From positions 1,240,001 through 1,304,000 of the forward strand of contig JAULSU010000005.1 in the NCBI GenBank assembly GCA_030512335.1: a stretch of DNA of 64,000 nucleotides, in the 5' to 3' direction. Both the position numbers and the translations under genes were made by a program. Numbering within the stretch: position 1 is the first letter of the stretch; every line of letters begins with the position of its first letter. Of the stretch, positions 43,322 through 54,132 are shown piece after piece. Below the pieces are notes generated by a model. It was not told where the DNA came from and did not search any database. It saw only the letters and a program-made list of their open reading frames with translations. The DNA is from Immersiella caudata (lineage: Eukaryota; Ascomycota; Sordariomycetes; Sordariales; Lasiosphaeriaceae).

Positions 43322-43633
43322 CCACACCCTCCTGGTTGACCTTGTTCGCATTCATGATTGGTGCATGGTCTTCACACCTCCCTCATTTCCCTGTCCCGCG
43401 TGGCCCCCATTGCCATCCATGTTGCATTCCCGGTCTCCCTTCGGCGGCCCGTCAGCACCGACAACCTGGCTAGTGCGGCGCAGCTGAAGCTTAGGCGGCT
43501 CCCACCCAAAGAAGCTGAGCTCGAGTGTAGCTTGAGCTTGGGAGTTGGAGCTTATAAACACCGAGGAGATGGTAAGCTCGAGGCGGCTAGCTACCTGCGT
43601 TCTGCATGCAAGACGAGTATCACGGCAGTCAAG
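43322..43633 (+). promoter_or_regulatory. GMC oxidoreductase promoter with TATA box
   Basis: 312 bp left between the retrotransposon and the GMC start codon. TATAAA at 43553-43558 sits about 80 bp before the ATG. The original upstream promoter now lies beyond the 5.6-kb insertion. Confidence 0.6.
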
Positions 43634-45549
43634 ATGAGATTTGCACGAGCTTCCCTCACCGCGACGGCCTTGCTGCTCGCACCGCACGCTGTTCAATCTG
43701 CAGGCGTTGGACGACTCCTCAGCTCCTCGTTTGGCATCCCCGGCTTCAATGCGACTTACGACTACGTCATCGTCGGTGGCGGCACGGCCGGTCTGGTCAT
43801 GGCCAGTCGTCTGGTCGAGCAGGGCGCCGGCAGTGTTGCGATTGTCGAAGCGGGCACGTTCTACGAGACCAGCAACGGAAATCTCAGTGAGGTCCCCGGC
43901 TTCGCGGCCAATTTTGTCGGCAAGGACAACGACAACTGGCAGCCCCTGATCGACTGGGGCTACATCACCGAGCCACAAGCGGGCGCCGACAACATCAAGA
44001 TGCACTACCCCCGCGGCAAGACGATTGGAGGTTCCTCTGCCCGGAACTACATGATCTACCACCGTGGCACCGTTGGTTCATACCAGATGTGGGCGGATAT
44101 GGTTGGCGACCAAAGCTACGCCTGGAACAAGTTTCTGCCCTACTTCGAGAAGAGCATGAAGTTTACCCCTCCGAAGCCCCAATTCCGACTCCAAAACGCT
44201 ACCCCCGAATATGATCTATCGACCCTCAAGAACGGCAAGGGACCCATGGCCTTGACGTTCCCGAACTTTGTCTACACATTCTCGACATGGGCTGTCAAGG
44301 GTCTCGAGCAAATAGGCATTCCCGCGCGCAAGGGGTTCCAAAGCGGCGGGCTTCTTGGCCAGTCGTACAGCATGTTCACCATTGATCCCGAGACTATGGT
44401 GCGGGATTCTGCCGAGACCGCATTCCTGCGCAAGAGCCTGCAGAGTCCCGTCTACACCATCTACCACCTCACCCTTGCGAAGAAAATCCTCTTCGACGGA
44501 AACAAGAAGGCAACCGGCGTCCTTGTCGACACTCTCGGAGCAAAGTACACTCTTGCGGCCAGAAAAGAGGTCATCCTTTCTGCTGGTGTTTTCGGCTCCC
44601 CGCAGCTGCTTCAAGCATCGGGTGTCGGTCCCAGCGACCTCCTCACCCGCCTTGGCATCCCTGTGGTTGCCGACCGTCCCGGCGTCGGCCGCAATCTCCA
44701 AGACCACATCGTCTACGGCATCAGCCGCCGCATCAACTCCATCACCGCTTCCGCATACCAATTCCCCGCAGTCCTCGCCGAGCAAACCAACCTCTTCCTC
44801 ACCAAAGCTGCCGGTATGCTCACCAACCCCGCCACCGACGTCCTCTCCTTCGAGCGCCTCCCCGCCTCTGCCAAACTCAGCAACGCCACTCTCAGAATCT
44901 ACAACACCCAATACGCCCCTGACTGGCCTCACGTGGAATACGTCGCTCTCTCCTCGTACCTCGGCAACGGCGGGAACCCCACCACCGCCGATCCCGCAGA
45001 CGGCACCAACTACGCCACCCTCTGCATCATCCCCGTCGCCCCTCTTTCCCGCGGAACCGTCATGATCACATCTCCCGACACTGCTGTCCACCCCGCCATT
45101 GACCCCGGGTACCTCACCCATCCCGGCGACGTCGAAGTCGTAGTAGCCGCCTTCAAGCGCGCCCGCGAGTTCTGGAATACCACCGTCCTCCGCAACAATG
45201 TTCTCTCTCCCGGCTCGGACGAGGCATACCCCGGTTCCAAGATCCAAAGCGACGAGGAGATTGCTGCGAGTATCAGGCGGAGCTTCCAGACGATCTTCCA
45301 CGGGTCGTCGACGTGCGCAATGGGCAATAGCACGGATCCCAATGCTGTGGTGGATGCGCAGGCACGGGTGTATGGCGTTAAGGGGTTGAGGGTTGTAGAT
45401 GCGGCGGCTTTTCCGTTGTTGCCGCCGGGACATCCGCAGGCCACTGTTTGTGAGTATTTTTCTTGATCCGTTTGTAGGTGCTAAGAGGCTGACTTGGCGC
45501 AGATGCGTTGGCGGAGAAGATTGCTTGCGCGATTGGTAGCAAGTGCTGA
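43634..45549 (+). CDS. Secreted GMC oxidoreductase
   Basis: Two exons (43634-45449, 45503-45549) with a 53-nt intron; 620 aa, usual for aryl-alcohol-oxidase/glucose-oxidase-like enzymes. The signal peptide has core TATALLLAPHAVQS. FAD-binding: YDYVIVGGGTAGLVMASRL and IVEAG. GMC signature 1: GKTIGGSSARNYMIYHRGT. GMC signature 2: LSAGVFGSPQLLQASGVGP. The catalytic region is IFHGSSTCAMG and PPGHPQAT, and the splice restores YALAEKIACAIG. Several N-glycosylation sites. Oxidises an alcohol with O2 or another acceptor; the substrate is unknown. Its context within the oxidoreductase run suggests either an extracellular enzyme or pathway tailoring. Confidence 0.92.
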
Positions 45550-45842
45550 GAAGGTGGATGAAGAGGGGCGTTTATTTTGGATAGTAGTAATATGCTTAAT
45601 AGCTTGAAGCATTTTGTGAATTTTGTTTGTTTTGTTTATGCTATTGCCAAGTACGATTAAGTTGAGGATAACATGACTTTGGACATGTGTCAATCTAGTG
45701 ATGCTCAAGTATTTTAACAATGCTCAGGTTCCAACAACATCACCCTCGATTTACCATTTTCTACCCGCTATTTTTCTCATTTACGCCTAGTTCCCAGCAC
45801 ACGTTCCCCTGAATTTAACCAACCACAGCCGCGCCCGAGTCC

Positions 45843-47594
45843 TCACTGGTAAACACCCTCTTTTTCTATCGTCTTGTTAGCTGACTCATCGAAAGTATCG
45901 TTTATGGCGTAGACTTACACTCAATACAGCTGATATTCCAAGGCACACAGCAGCCCCTGCAAAAGCAGGGATAAATACCTTGCGCAGACCATCGACAATG
46001 GCAACAATGACAGCACCCCGCAACTCCTCGGGCACAAGTTCCAACGCGGAATCAGAGGTGCCGCTGATCAAAGAGGTGAGTTGATCATCGGTGAAGGCAG
46101 GAAGAAGCGCAGCGAGAGAGTTCTTGGCGTCGTTGATGAACGCCGCGCCGGCAATCGAAAGTCCAAAGGTGACGCCGAGATATTGGGCCACCATCATGAA
46201 AGGCAATGCGTAACCTGCGTCTGCTGGGTTAATGACCTTGTAGATGACTGTGTATCCCGCCTGTTATTATAAGGTTAGCTGAGAAGCCAAAAAAAAAAAA
46301 ATTAGTCGATTGCGGTAGAACTGACCTGATTGTAGATGCCAAGACCGAAGCCGATGAGCACCTCGGCGCCGTAGATGTACGCCTCGGAAGTGTTGATATC
46401 GGCGGCATAGAGCATCACATTCCCAGCCAACCCCAAAGAAGCACCGACGGTATACCACGGCCAGTAATATCCAAGCCTGACAAGGAAGAACCCCTGACCC
46501 ACCAGCGCCACGCTGACAATGGCGATGAGCGGAAGCAGCCTGACCGCCGCAACAATAGCGCTGTCCCCCCTCGTGAACTGGAAATAAACCGGAATGTAGA
46601 AAATCGGAATGAAAATGGCCATGTTTGAGCAAATCGCCGACAGCGCCAACAGGTCCGCCTCTCGGTTCCTCAACAGCTGCGCCGGATACAGCCTCTCAGC
46701 CGTCGTCGTCCACCACGAATACCGCTGCTGCACCGCAAACGCCACCAAGCTCAAGCCCCCCACCACAAACAACACAACAATCTGCCAGCTTCCCCACGGA
46801 TACAACACATCCCCAAAGTTAATCCCCATGACCAAGCAAACCGACCACGCCGTAAACAACACCGTCCCCACCCCATCAAACCCCCTCCACCTCTCCCTCC
46901 ACTCCACCTTCGTCTCTCCCCCCTCCAACGGATCGAACCCCGGCAGCACCCACCAGCACACCGGCGCGGCGACACCCCCAATCACGATATTTATATAAAA
47001 TGCCCACCGCCAATCCACCCTCTCAAACGCCCCTCCTACCACAGGACCCAACACCGTGCCCACGCCCCACACCGCGCCCGCCAGGCTGATGTACAACCCC
47101 CTTTCCCCCTCCTCACAGAGAACCGTGACCAAAAACAAAATCCCGCAGTAAATCGCACTCCCCGACACTCCCAACAAGACTCTCCCCACAATCATCGCAT
47201 CCATGCTCGGCGCGGCGCCGCAGATCGCCGAGGCTCCCATAAACAGCACCACATTCGTCAGATACACCACCTTTGCATTAAACTTGGAATAAAGCTTGGT
47301 AATCGGCAAGAGCGCAATGAAGGCGCCGACTTGGAAGCCGACGGAGAGCCAGGGGAGGAGGGAGACGGAGGAGAAGGAGGTGGCGATGGCGGGGACGAGG
47401 TCGGCGGTGATGGTGTTGTCGAGGGCGTAGATGAACATAGTGAGGGATATGGAGGTGGTGAGCAGGAACCAGGGGAGGCCACGGATGGTGCGGCGGGAGG
47501 AGTTTAGGAGCTTGGTGGGGGGAGATTCTGTGTCTGAATTCGGCGTTTTTTCCATTTTGGAAGGGGAGTCTTTGGTTGGTGTTGTTGTTGACAT
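45843..47594 (-). CDS. MFS multidrug-type efflux transporter
   Basis: Three exons (47594-46326, 46260-45919, 45872-45843), 546 aa. The last 30-nt exon was found by splicing GTAAGT to AAG and gives VLSTIEKEGVYQ. About 14 membrane segments. MFS motifs: FIYALDNTITADLVPAIATSF (DHA2-type motif D1), GRVLLGVSGSAIYCG and AGAVWGVGTVLGPVVGGAF (motif C of drug antiporters). A cytosolic Ser/Pro/Lys-rich N-tail. Known: such H+ antiporters export toxic or secondary metabolites at the plasma membrane. Divergent to the FAD monooxygenase gene, which suggests co-regulation. Inference: exporter or self-protection gene of the cluster. Confidence 0.9.
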
Positions 47595-48241
47595 TGTGAT
47601 GCTGGTGGGGTGGTGGGTGAGAGTTGTGTTGGTGAAGCTGATGTGCAAACGGAGGGGATCACGAATGAGGGGATTCACGACGAACGAATTTGGATAGCTT
47701 GAGCAGCTTGAGCAGCTTGAGCAACTTTGGAGGGAGAACTCTGTTTTCCTCTCCTCGGAATCGGCCCAATCGGACTTAGACACAAGCTATCGCCGATGAG
47801 AATGCCGATGAGGGCAGGAATCCGAGTAGCTGCAAATTGGGTGCAACGATAAGACGGACAAGAGACAGAGTTGTTTCCTGCAATGCACACAGCCGGGCTG
47901 TTTTGGACGTGGTGACACGGCTCGGTCCGCGAACACCGAGGTGATAGGTTTACCCCCTTTTTCGCTCCCCGTCTTTACCCCTTGTCTTACCCCTTGTCTT
48001 ACCCCTTGCGGGGACCCACTTTTCCGAGCGGTCCGTTGACGGGGATGACTTTCCGATCTCCAGACGGGGTTTCGCGATGGTTCTTGGCTGAAAATGCAGC
48101 TGACAATGGTTTTGCGTTTAGAAGAACGATTTTTGATTTCCCAGTTCGCGAGAACTAGGGGCGGTTCTAGGGATCTAGACCTTGTCCTGAAGTCATCGAC
48201 TCTTCAGCATCGTTCTCCAAGTTGGAACCAACTTGTCCATC
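47595..48241. promoter_or_regulatory. Divergent promoter with CGGT/ACCG inverted repeat
   Basis: About 650 bp between the MFS transporter and the FAD monooxygenase. An inverted repeat CTCGGT-N8-ACCGAG spans 47931-47950, containing CGG-N10-CCG. A CCG-N2-CGG lies at 48024-48031. A short pyrimidine-rich direct repeat (TACCCCTTGTCT units) spans about 47974-48010, and a 9-bp AGCTTGAGC repeat (three copies) lies at about 47696-47722. Zn2Cys6 factors bind paired CGG/CCG triplets, so these are candidate sites. Confidence 0.45.
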
Positions 48242-49822
48242 ATGGAGTCCCAGTTTCGCGTCATCGTCATCGGCGCCGGCGTTGCTGGTTTGGCGGCATC
48301 ACACTGTCTCCAACGGGCGGGCATCGACCATGTCGTGCTAGAACGACGCAGCGAAATTGCGCCCCCTGAAGGCGCCAGCATCACCGTCTTCCCCCATGTC
48401 CTGCGAGTCTTCAATCAGTTAGGATGCATGAAGGCTTTATTCGACGCTGGCACGTTGCATGATCGGGCCTGGACGCGTTGGGCTGATGGGAGCGTCGCCG
48501 CAAATTCGGGGCTCTACGATTACATCAAAGAAAAGTGAGAGTCCCAAAGGCCCAAATTGGAAGGACCACGAAAACTGATGTCAGGGCAGCCATGGAATCG
48601 ACGTTCTCCCCCTCGAGAGACGAGCGTTCCTGCAAGTAGTCTACGACAACCTCCCCGACAAATCCAAAATCAGAACCTCCGCTGCTGTCAAAAACATTAC
48701 CGAAACCACGATCGGCGTCGAAGTCACCCTCGCCGATGGCACCATCGAAAAGGGCGACATCGTCCTTGGATGCGACGGCGTACACAGTCTCTCCCGCTCC
48801 ATCATGTGGGACCACGCCGCTGCGTCCAACCCAGCGCACATCCCTAAAAGCGATAAGACAGCCTTTAAAACGTACTGGAAATGCCTCCTCGGCGTTGGGC
48901 CGCGCGCGCCATCGCTGGGACGCAGCGATTCCGCCATTGTTCACAACGACGGGTACTCGTTCTTGATTCTCGCGCAGCCGCATTGCAGCTTCTTCTTCGT
49001 GTTCTTCCACCTTGACAAGCCGTTCGCGGCATCGGAAAGACTTCGCTACACCGATCAAGACGCCGAGGATCTCGCTGCCAGCGTGGCCGACCAGCCGATT
49101 ACCGAGTCCCTCACCTTTGGCGATCTCTGGAATGGCCGCGCTAGAGGGACTCTCATTTCTCTGGAAGAAGGCATTCTCCAACGCTGGCATCACGGGCGAA
49201 CCGTCCTAGCCGGAGACGCAGTGCACAAGGTAGCCCCCTTTCTTCCTGTTCCTCACCAAAAAATTGCTAACAGAGTTATTCTCAGATGACACCCAACATA
49301 GCCCTAGGCGGCAACACCGCTATAGAGGACATCGTCCTCCTCACCAACAAACTCCACCGCCTCCTCTCCCACAACCCCAAACCTACCGCTTCCGATCTCA
49401 CCGCCATCTTCACCGCCTACAACACCGAACGCCTCCCCCGCACCAAATTCGCAACCGACACCTCTGGCCTCATGAGCCGCATCCAAGCGCAGACTACTCC
49501 CCTGCACAAGGCTCTCGCTTGGATTCTGCCTTACCTTCCCGATCGTGGCGCTGCAGATATGATGCTGGGTGAGTATATTAGGAAGGGACCGGTTTTGGAT
49601 TTTGTGGAGGTTAATGGGGAGGGGGTGGAGAGGGGGAGACTAAAATGGGGGGATGAGGAGGAGAAGGAGAATGGGGAGGTTGTGGGGGTTGGAAAGGGCA
49701 AGGTTGCAAGTGGCGAAGGAGAGAAGAAGGGGTCGCTTGGGAAGGTGGTGGTTACCGTGGTGGCGGCGTTTGGGGTGGCGGCCGTGGTGCAGGGGGTGAG
49801 GGGTGTTTTGGCTGCTTTTTAA
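48242..49822 (+). CDS. PaxM-like FAD-dependent monooxygenase
   Basis: Three exons (48242-48534, 48590-49229, 49286-49822), 489 aa. FAD fingerprint: VIVIGAGVAGLAASHCLQRAG and VVLERR; middle motif VLGCDGVHSLSR; third motif LAGDAVHKMTPNIALGGNTAIED. PHVLRVFNQLG and YDNLPDKSKI are typical of the PaxM/AtmM-type group, whose members epoxidise prenyl chains in indole-diterpene and meroterpenoid pathways (family knowledge). The C-terminus has a low-complexity Gly/Glu/Lys segment and a terminal membrane helix (VVVTVVAAFGVAAVVQGVRGV), consistent with ER anchoring. Together with the membrane protein at 59781 it is the main hint of a terpenoid part in the pathway. Substrate unknown. Confidence 0.88.
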
Positions 49823-50578
49823 GTTCCTGGATTTTATGATTGAGATGGCTTTTGAATGGAGATTACGAATTTGCGTACAATTTGCATTGTTTTGTGTTTG
49901 TTTTGCCCTGTTTGTTGTTTGTTTGGGCTTTCAACCCCTGAATGGTTAATTATCGCTAACTACGCTCTGTAGATACGTAAGCTGCCCAAATGTGCTCCTG
50001 TCAATTTACCATCATCCACGAAGATGATTCAACATGGGGTAAATGCTTTTTATGGCCTTAGGTACAATAGGTGTTTCCCAGAAGTCCCAAGTTGACATCA
50101 TAATCGAAGATCTTGGAAGACTGTTCGAAACGCACAAAGACAGGTGAATGCATATCTCCAATTCTATGACAGATCTCCAGACTTTTGATTCGTCAACGTT
50201 CTCATCTAGAGAGACCGCCCCCGATTTGCATTTGCATGGTATTGGAGGACCAGTGACGGCGCGCGGATGCTGCCTCGGTCAGGCAGGCCCGCGCCCCCGA
50301 AAGGTGCCGCGCCCGTCTTACCCTTGGGTCCGCACCGCACCGAGCGGACTCACCCTCCCGATGCAGATCACGGGATTCACTTCCCAAATCAAAAGACAGT
50401 AAAATAGATGGGGAAAGTCGTGAGGTTGCAGGCAATAGTTTCGACGTTGATCAACAACACGATTCCTTTTTACCCCTGAATTGACATCAAGGATCAACAT
50501 ATCCAACTTGCCGCTGCACTCACGCCAATATCAACAACATCAACTTCAACTTTCCGAGACACCCCAACACCCATCAAA
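49823..50578. other. Intergenic spacer
   Basis: About 750 bp upstream of the DUF3237 gene. No gene or RNA recognised. Confidence 0.5.
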
Positions 50579-51206
50579 ATGGGCTCCATCACCAAAATCG
50601 AAGCCCCCGAAAGCTTCCCCACCCTCGTCCCCGCCCTCCGCATCAAAACCTACTTCTCCCAAAAGTTCATGTGCGGCGACGTCTTCAGCGGTTCCAAGCT
50701 CGTCGCCGTCCCCTTCTCAGGAGGCACCATCAAGTCGGTCGGCGACTTTGAGCCCAAGCTTGACTTTGCCGTCAACAGCGGCACCGATTGGTTCCGCATC
50801 GACCCGGACGGATCCAAGGGTCGCATCGACGTGCATTCACTGGCTACGGATGCGCAGGGGCGGTCGATCCATTTGCGACTGGAGGGCATTACGGCGATTA
50901 ATGAGGACACGATGCCGCTGATTTTTGGGGCGCCGGATGCGAAGACTCCGGCTTTTGGGAATGGATGTGAGTTTTCTTCTTTTCGTCTTTGTCTTTTGTC
51001 TTTTGTCTTTTTCTTAGCCCTATTGTCATTTGCATGACTAACAGCAAACAGTCCAACACCTCAAGATCGAAGCTGGACATGACGAGTACAAAGCTCTCGA
51101 GGGAATGCTCTTCGCCACCAGTCTGCGCTTTACCAAGGAGGAGGGTGATTTGACGGGTGTCGAGATTCGCGCCTCCCGCATCGTCCCCGGTTCCGGCATG
51201 GAGTGA
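50579..51206 (+). CDS. DUF3237 family protein
   Basis: Two exons (50579-50966, 51052-51206), 180 aa. The splice gives AFGNGFQHLKIEAGHDEYKALEG. VPFSGGTIKSVGDFEPKLDFAVNSGTDWFRIDPDG and RIDVHSLATDAQG match the small beta-barrel-like DUF3237 fold, single-domain, cytosolic, no signal peptide. Function in the family is not established; members recur in fungal metabolite clusters. Lies between two oxygenase genes and ends about 230 bp before a tRNA gene. Confidence 0.8.
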
Positions 51207-51434
51207 GAGACGATAAATGGATCCAGATCTGGTTGTTTGTAAACAAGAAATGGAATGACCTTTTTCTCGCACAACCTAGACCACGTAAAATGTACAGTGA
51301 TCCCCCATGTGTCAAGCCCGTCTTGTTAGGTAGGGGTCAGTCGGCAATGTGACTCGCTCACATCTGAGAAGTTGCCCCATGCAAAGGTCACAAGCGAGCT
51401 CCGTGACGCCGTCTCCCAACAACCAGCAATCCAA

Positions 51435-51527
51435 GTCACTTTGGTGGAGTGGTTAACACGCAGCCCTGCTATCTCAGCAACGAAGGCTGTTCCTTCGGGA
51501 GAGTAGGTTCGAATCCTGCAGGTGACG
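51435..51527 (+). tRNA. tRNA-Ser(GCT) with short intron
   Basis: Cloverleaf folded by eye: acceptor stem GTCACTT/AGGTGAC (one G-T pair), 3-bp D stem GTG/CAC with AGTGGTTAA loop, anticodon stem CAGCC/GGCTG, anticodon loop CT-GCT-A then about 12 nt of intron (TCTCAGCAACGA) and A. The variable arm is TTCC-TTCG-GGAG, the T stem GTAGG/CCTGC with loop TTCGAAT, and the discriminator G. The long variable arm and GCT anticodon mean serine (AGC/AGU codons). The intron sits at the canonical position one base after the anticodon. T runs shortly downstream could end Pol III transcription. Confidence 0.85.
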
Positions 51528-51851
51528 AGTCATTTTGCCGTTTTGCATCCCCTGGCCTCATTTTTGACGTTGGAAGTTCGACGATGCGGAGCGGGTGGAA
51601 CGGACTCAGGGGCGCCGCAAGGTGGGCTCATCTCCGCCTGAAGCTCAGGGGCTGTAGTGATCTCTAGCTTTCACAGAGGTATCGAGTAAAAATGGGACAT
51701 GGAAAGCTACTCGTGATACCTTGGCCAGGGTCATTTAGACCAGACACTCTACCTTACAAGTTGACCCTTTACACTGTTTCCTTCGGCCTCCCCACCTTCA
51801 ACAACCCCTATCCACTTTAACACCAAGTCTCTACTAGCCGGTGACTCCAAT
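51528..51851. other. Intergenic spacer
   Basis: About 320 bp between the tRNA and the 3' end of the DUF4188 gene. Nothing recognised apart from T-rich terminator-like runs just after the tRNA. Confidence 0.5.
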
Positions 51852-52774
51852 CTACGCATCCCCAAAAACCTTTTCAAACTTCTCATCCGCCTCCGCCTGC
51901 TTCAGCTTATTCCCCATCCTCCCCCACATCCCCTTGATAACATTCGGATCCCGCTCAATATACGCCCCCCTCAAATTCCCACTCTTCCCCATAGGCCACT
52001 GCAGACTTCCAAAGTTCTGCGTCTTGACATTCGTATAGATTGCCTCCCAATGCCCGGGAGGGCAGTAGAAGACTTCGTGCTGCATTTTCTGTCAGCCGTT
52101 GGGTTTTTGACAGGAGGGGAAGAGGGAAACTTACGAGGACACCGAGGTCGGTGGATCCGCCCATGACGTTGGCGACGAGGAATTTGAAACCCTTGAGGTG
52201 AGCGGGACGACGGGAGAAGGCTTCGAGGTGTTCGATGGATTTCCAGTAGCTAACCGAGTGGAGGGTGTTGTTCTGGGAGTAATCCGAGGCGATGAGGTCG
52301 GGGGAGCGGCCGAGGACTGCGGGTGTTGGTCAATGGCTAAGGATTGGGACCGGGGTTGGACTTACAGCCATTCGTAGCACGGTTGGCTTCGCAATCGGCG
52401 TACATATCGTCCAGATACTTGTTCAGTTTCTGATAAGCCGGGTGCAACCGGCCCATGGGGTGGTTGGAGCGGATTCCGAGCCAAAAGACAGCAACGGGCT
52501 TGGTGCCCATCTTTTCTGGCTTGGAGCCGTCGTCTTCGGGGAAGACAACGGTGGTGCGGTCAAGGACGGCATCGTTGAGGTAGGTGTTTCGGGCCCAGCC
52601 TAGGTGTTGCAGCAACAGGTTGGAGACGAGGATGAAGGAAACGAGAGCCACGGGTACGAGGGAGTACCTCGCGGGTGCTAGGTACGAGACGAGTGCCTGT
52701 GCTGTGGCGCCTATGGCGAGCCAGCCGGAGAGGCTGAGTTCGTCCTTGAGGAGCTTGAAGTTGTATGCACCCAT
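51852..52774 (-). CDS. DUF4188/ABM-type monooxygenase-like protein
   Basis: Three exons (52774-52366, 52316-52135, 52079-51852), 272 aa. The N-terminus has two hydrophobic segments (LAIGATAQALVSYL, LVPVALVSFILVSNLLL), so membrane-attached. The rest is a ferredoxin-like fold: PVAVFWLGIRSNHPMGRL, LHSVSYWKSIEHLEAFSRRPAHLKGF, EVFYCPPGHWEAIYTNV and ERDPNVIKGMWGRMGNKL. This matches DUF4188, a dimeric alpha-beta barrel group of fungal cluster enzymes related in fold to antibiotic biosynthesis monooxygenases; my recollection is that a member occurs in the fumagillin cluster. Exact reaction unknown. Confidence 0.75.
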
Positions 52775-54132
52775 TTTCGTGTTCGAGGGTGAGAGTCAGG
52801 GGAACAATGTTGAACAGAGAGCCGAATCAATGCGAGAAATGCCTTTCTCGATCGTATATACTTCGTCCTCCAGCACTTGAAACACTCCTAATTCCCGGCG
52901 TCACACACACTAGTCTCACTCCAGCTCACTTGTCCACCTGGAGCCCCCGGAGCTTTCCCGCCGCCATTTGGCCGTCATTTCGTCGCCATACAAGCACCGT
53001 TCCGCGCCGAAGTGGAGTGCACCGGAGCAGGCCCCGTGCGGGACCGAAACACCGGACATCTCGCATTCGGATGCCAGGTTTATTCCCGAACATTCCCAAA
53101 ACGATTGATGTTTACACCCCCTGCTCGGCCCGTAGCGGCCCGCCAGGGGTGTGAGATGCGTCCCGTCTTAGGTGGGGGTCACCCGAGGTCTCGCCTTCGG
53201 AGGCAAAACGCGACATGCTTGCGAGGGCACCAACAACCACACTCGAATGCTTGAGCGTTGAGGCGGGCGGGGAGGAAGATCCCCCCAATTCATCGTTTTG
53301 GTACGGAGGGACCGCCGCCCGCCGTGATTGACTCTAAGAAACCCTTCGACAATGTAACCCCTTTCCCGCCGCTTACCTGGGTAGGTGAGGTAAACAAGTG
53401 GCTTTTCCTAATCCTTCGTCTGACTGGGTCATTGCTGATTGGGTGCCATCCGAACCACTTGGGCAGTTTTTACCGAGCCTTCGCAGATGCTCTTTGATCC
53501 TGCTGCGCAATCACCTATTTGCTGACAGTAAGAGGACGAGAACGCTCTCAGGCCATCCACGTTCCATTGAAACCCCTAATCCCGAACGTGCATATGTCGG
53601 TTTCCGGACCTTGGTCTCAGCCAACGGTCCTCCAGCGCCAGGATTGGCGAACGATTGCCCGTGCTACGCTGACCGTTTTGATTGCTGTGCGTGGTAATTG
53701 GCACGCAGGTGAGAAATCTGTCAACGCCGAGACGCAACGCTGCATCTTTGGTCATCTCAGGGTGGGGTCAAGCTTGAGACACCTCGGTGAATCCCCCACA
53801 AGCGAACCGATAGGGCTGACTCCCATGCGCTGACTTCGGAATAAGGTGTGGCTACTAGCCCCTGCTTGGCAACCTTTCCCCAAGCAGCGATGTCCCGTAA
53901 CTCTTGGTGAAGGGCGCGCTTGGGGGTGGGTGGAAATACCGTGGTGGGGGCTTTTGTGGCTAGATGCATTTTCTCATTATTGGTGGTGTAAACCGCGCTG
54001 GAAGGTAGCGTCAGTTTGCGGGTCTATCGTGGTCTATCGGATTCGCTTGTCTTCTTACCCCGACAACCACGCCCGTCGGCTGATCCTTGGCCCCCATACT
54101 CCCATGCTGCATACAACACTTGTAACTTCCGC
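52775..54132. other. Long spacer
   Basis: About 1.36 kb between the DUF4188 start and the 3' end of the Zn2Cys6 gene. Only shadow open frames; no gene, RNA or repeat supported. Confidence 0.5.

Noticed and set aside
44216..45433. 405-codon open frame on the minus strand inside the GMC gene
   Set aside because: It is antisense to an intact, motif-complete GMC oxidoreductase and has a Gly/Glu/Val-biased composition typical of a shadow frame; no domain is visible.
53258..53833. Overlapping plus-strand frames upstream of the regulator
   Set aside because: Short, overlapping each other, without domains or splice logic.
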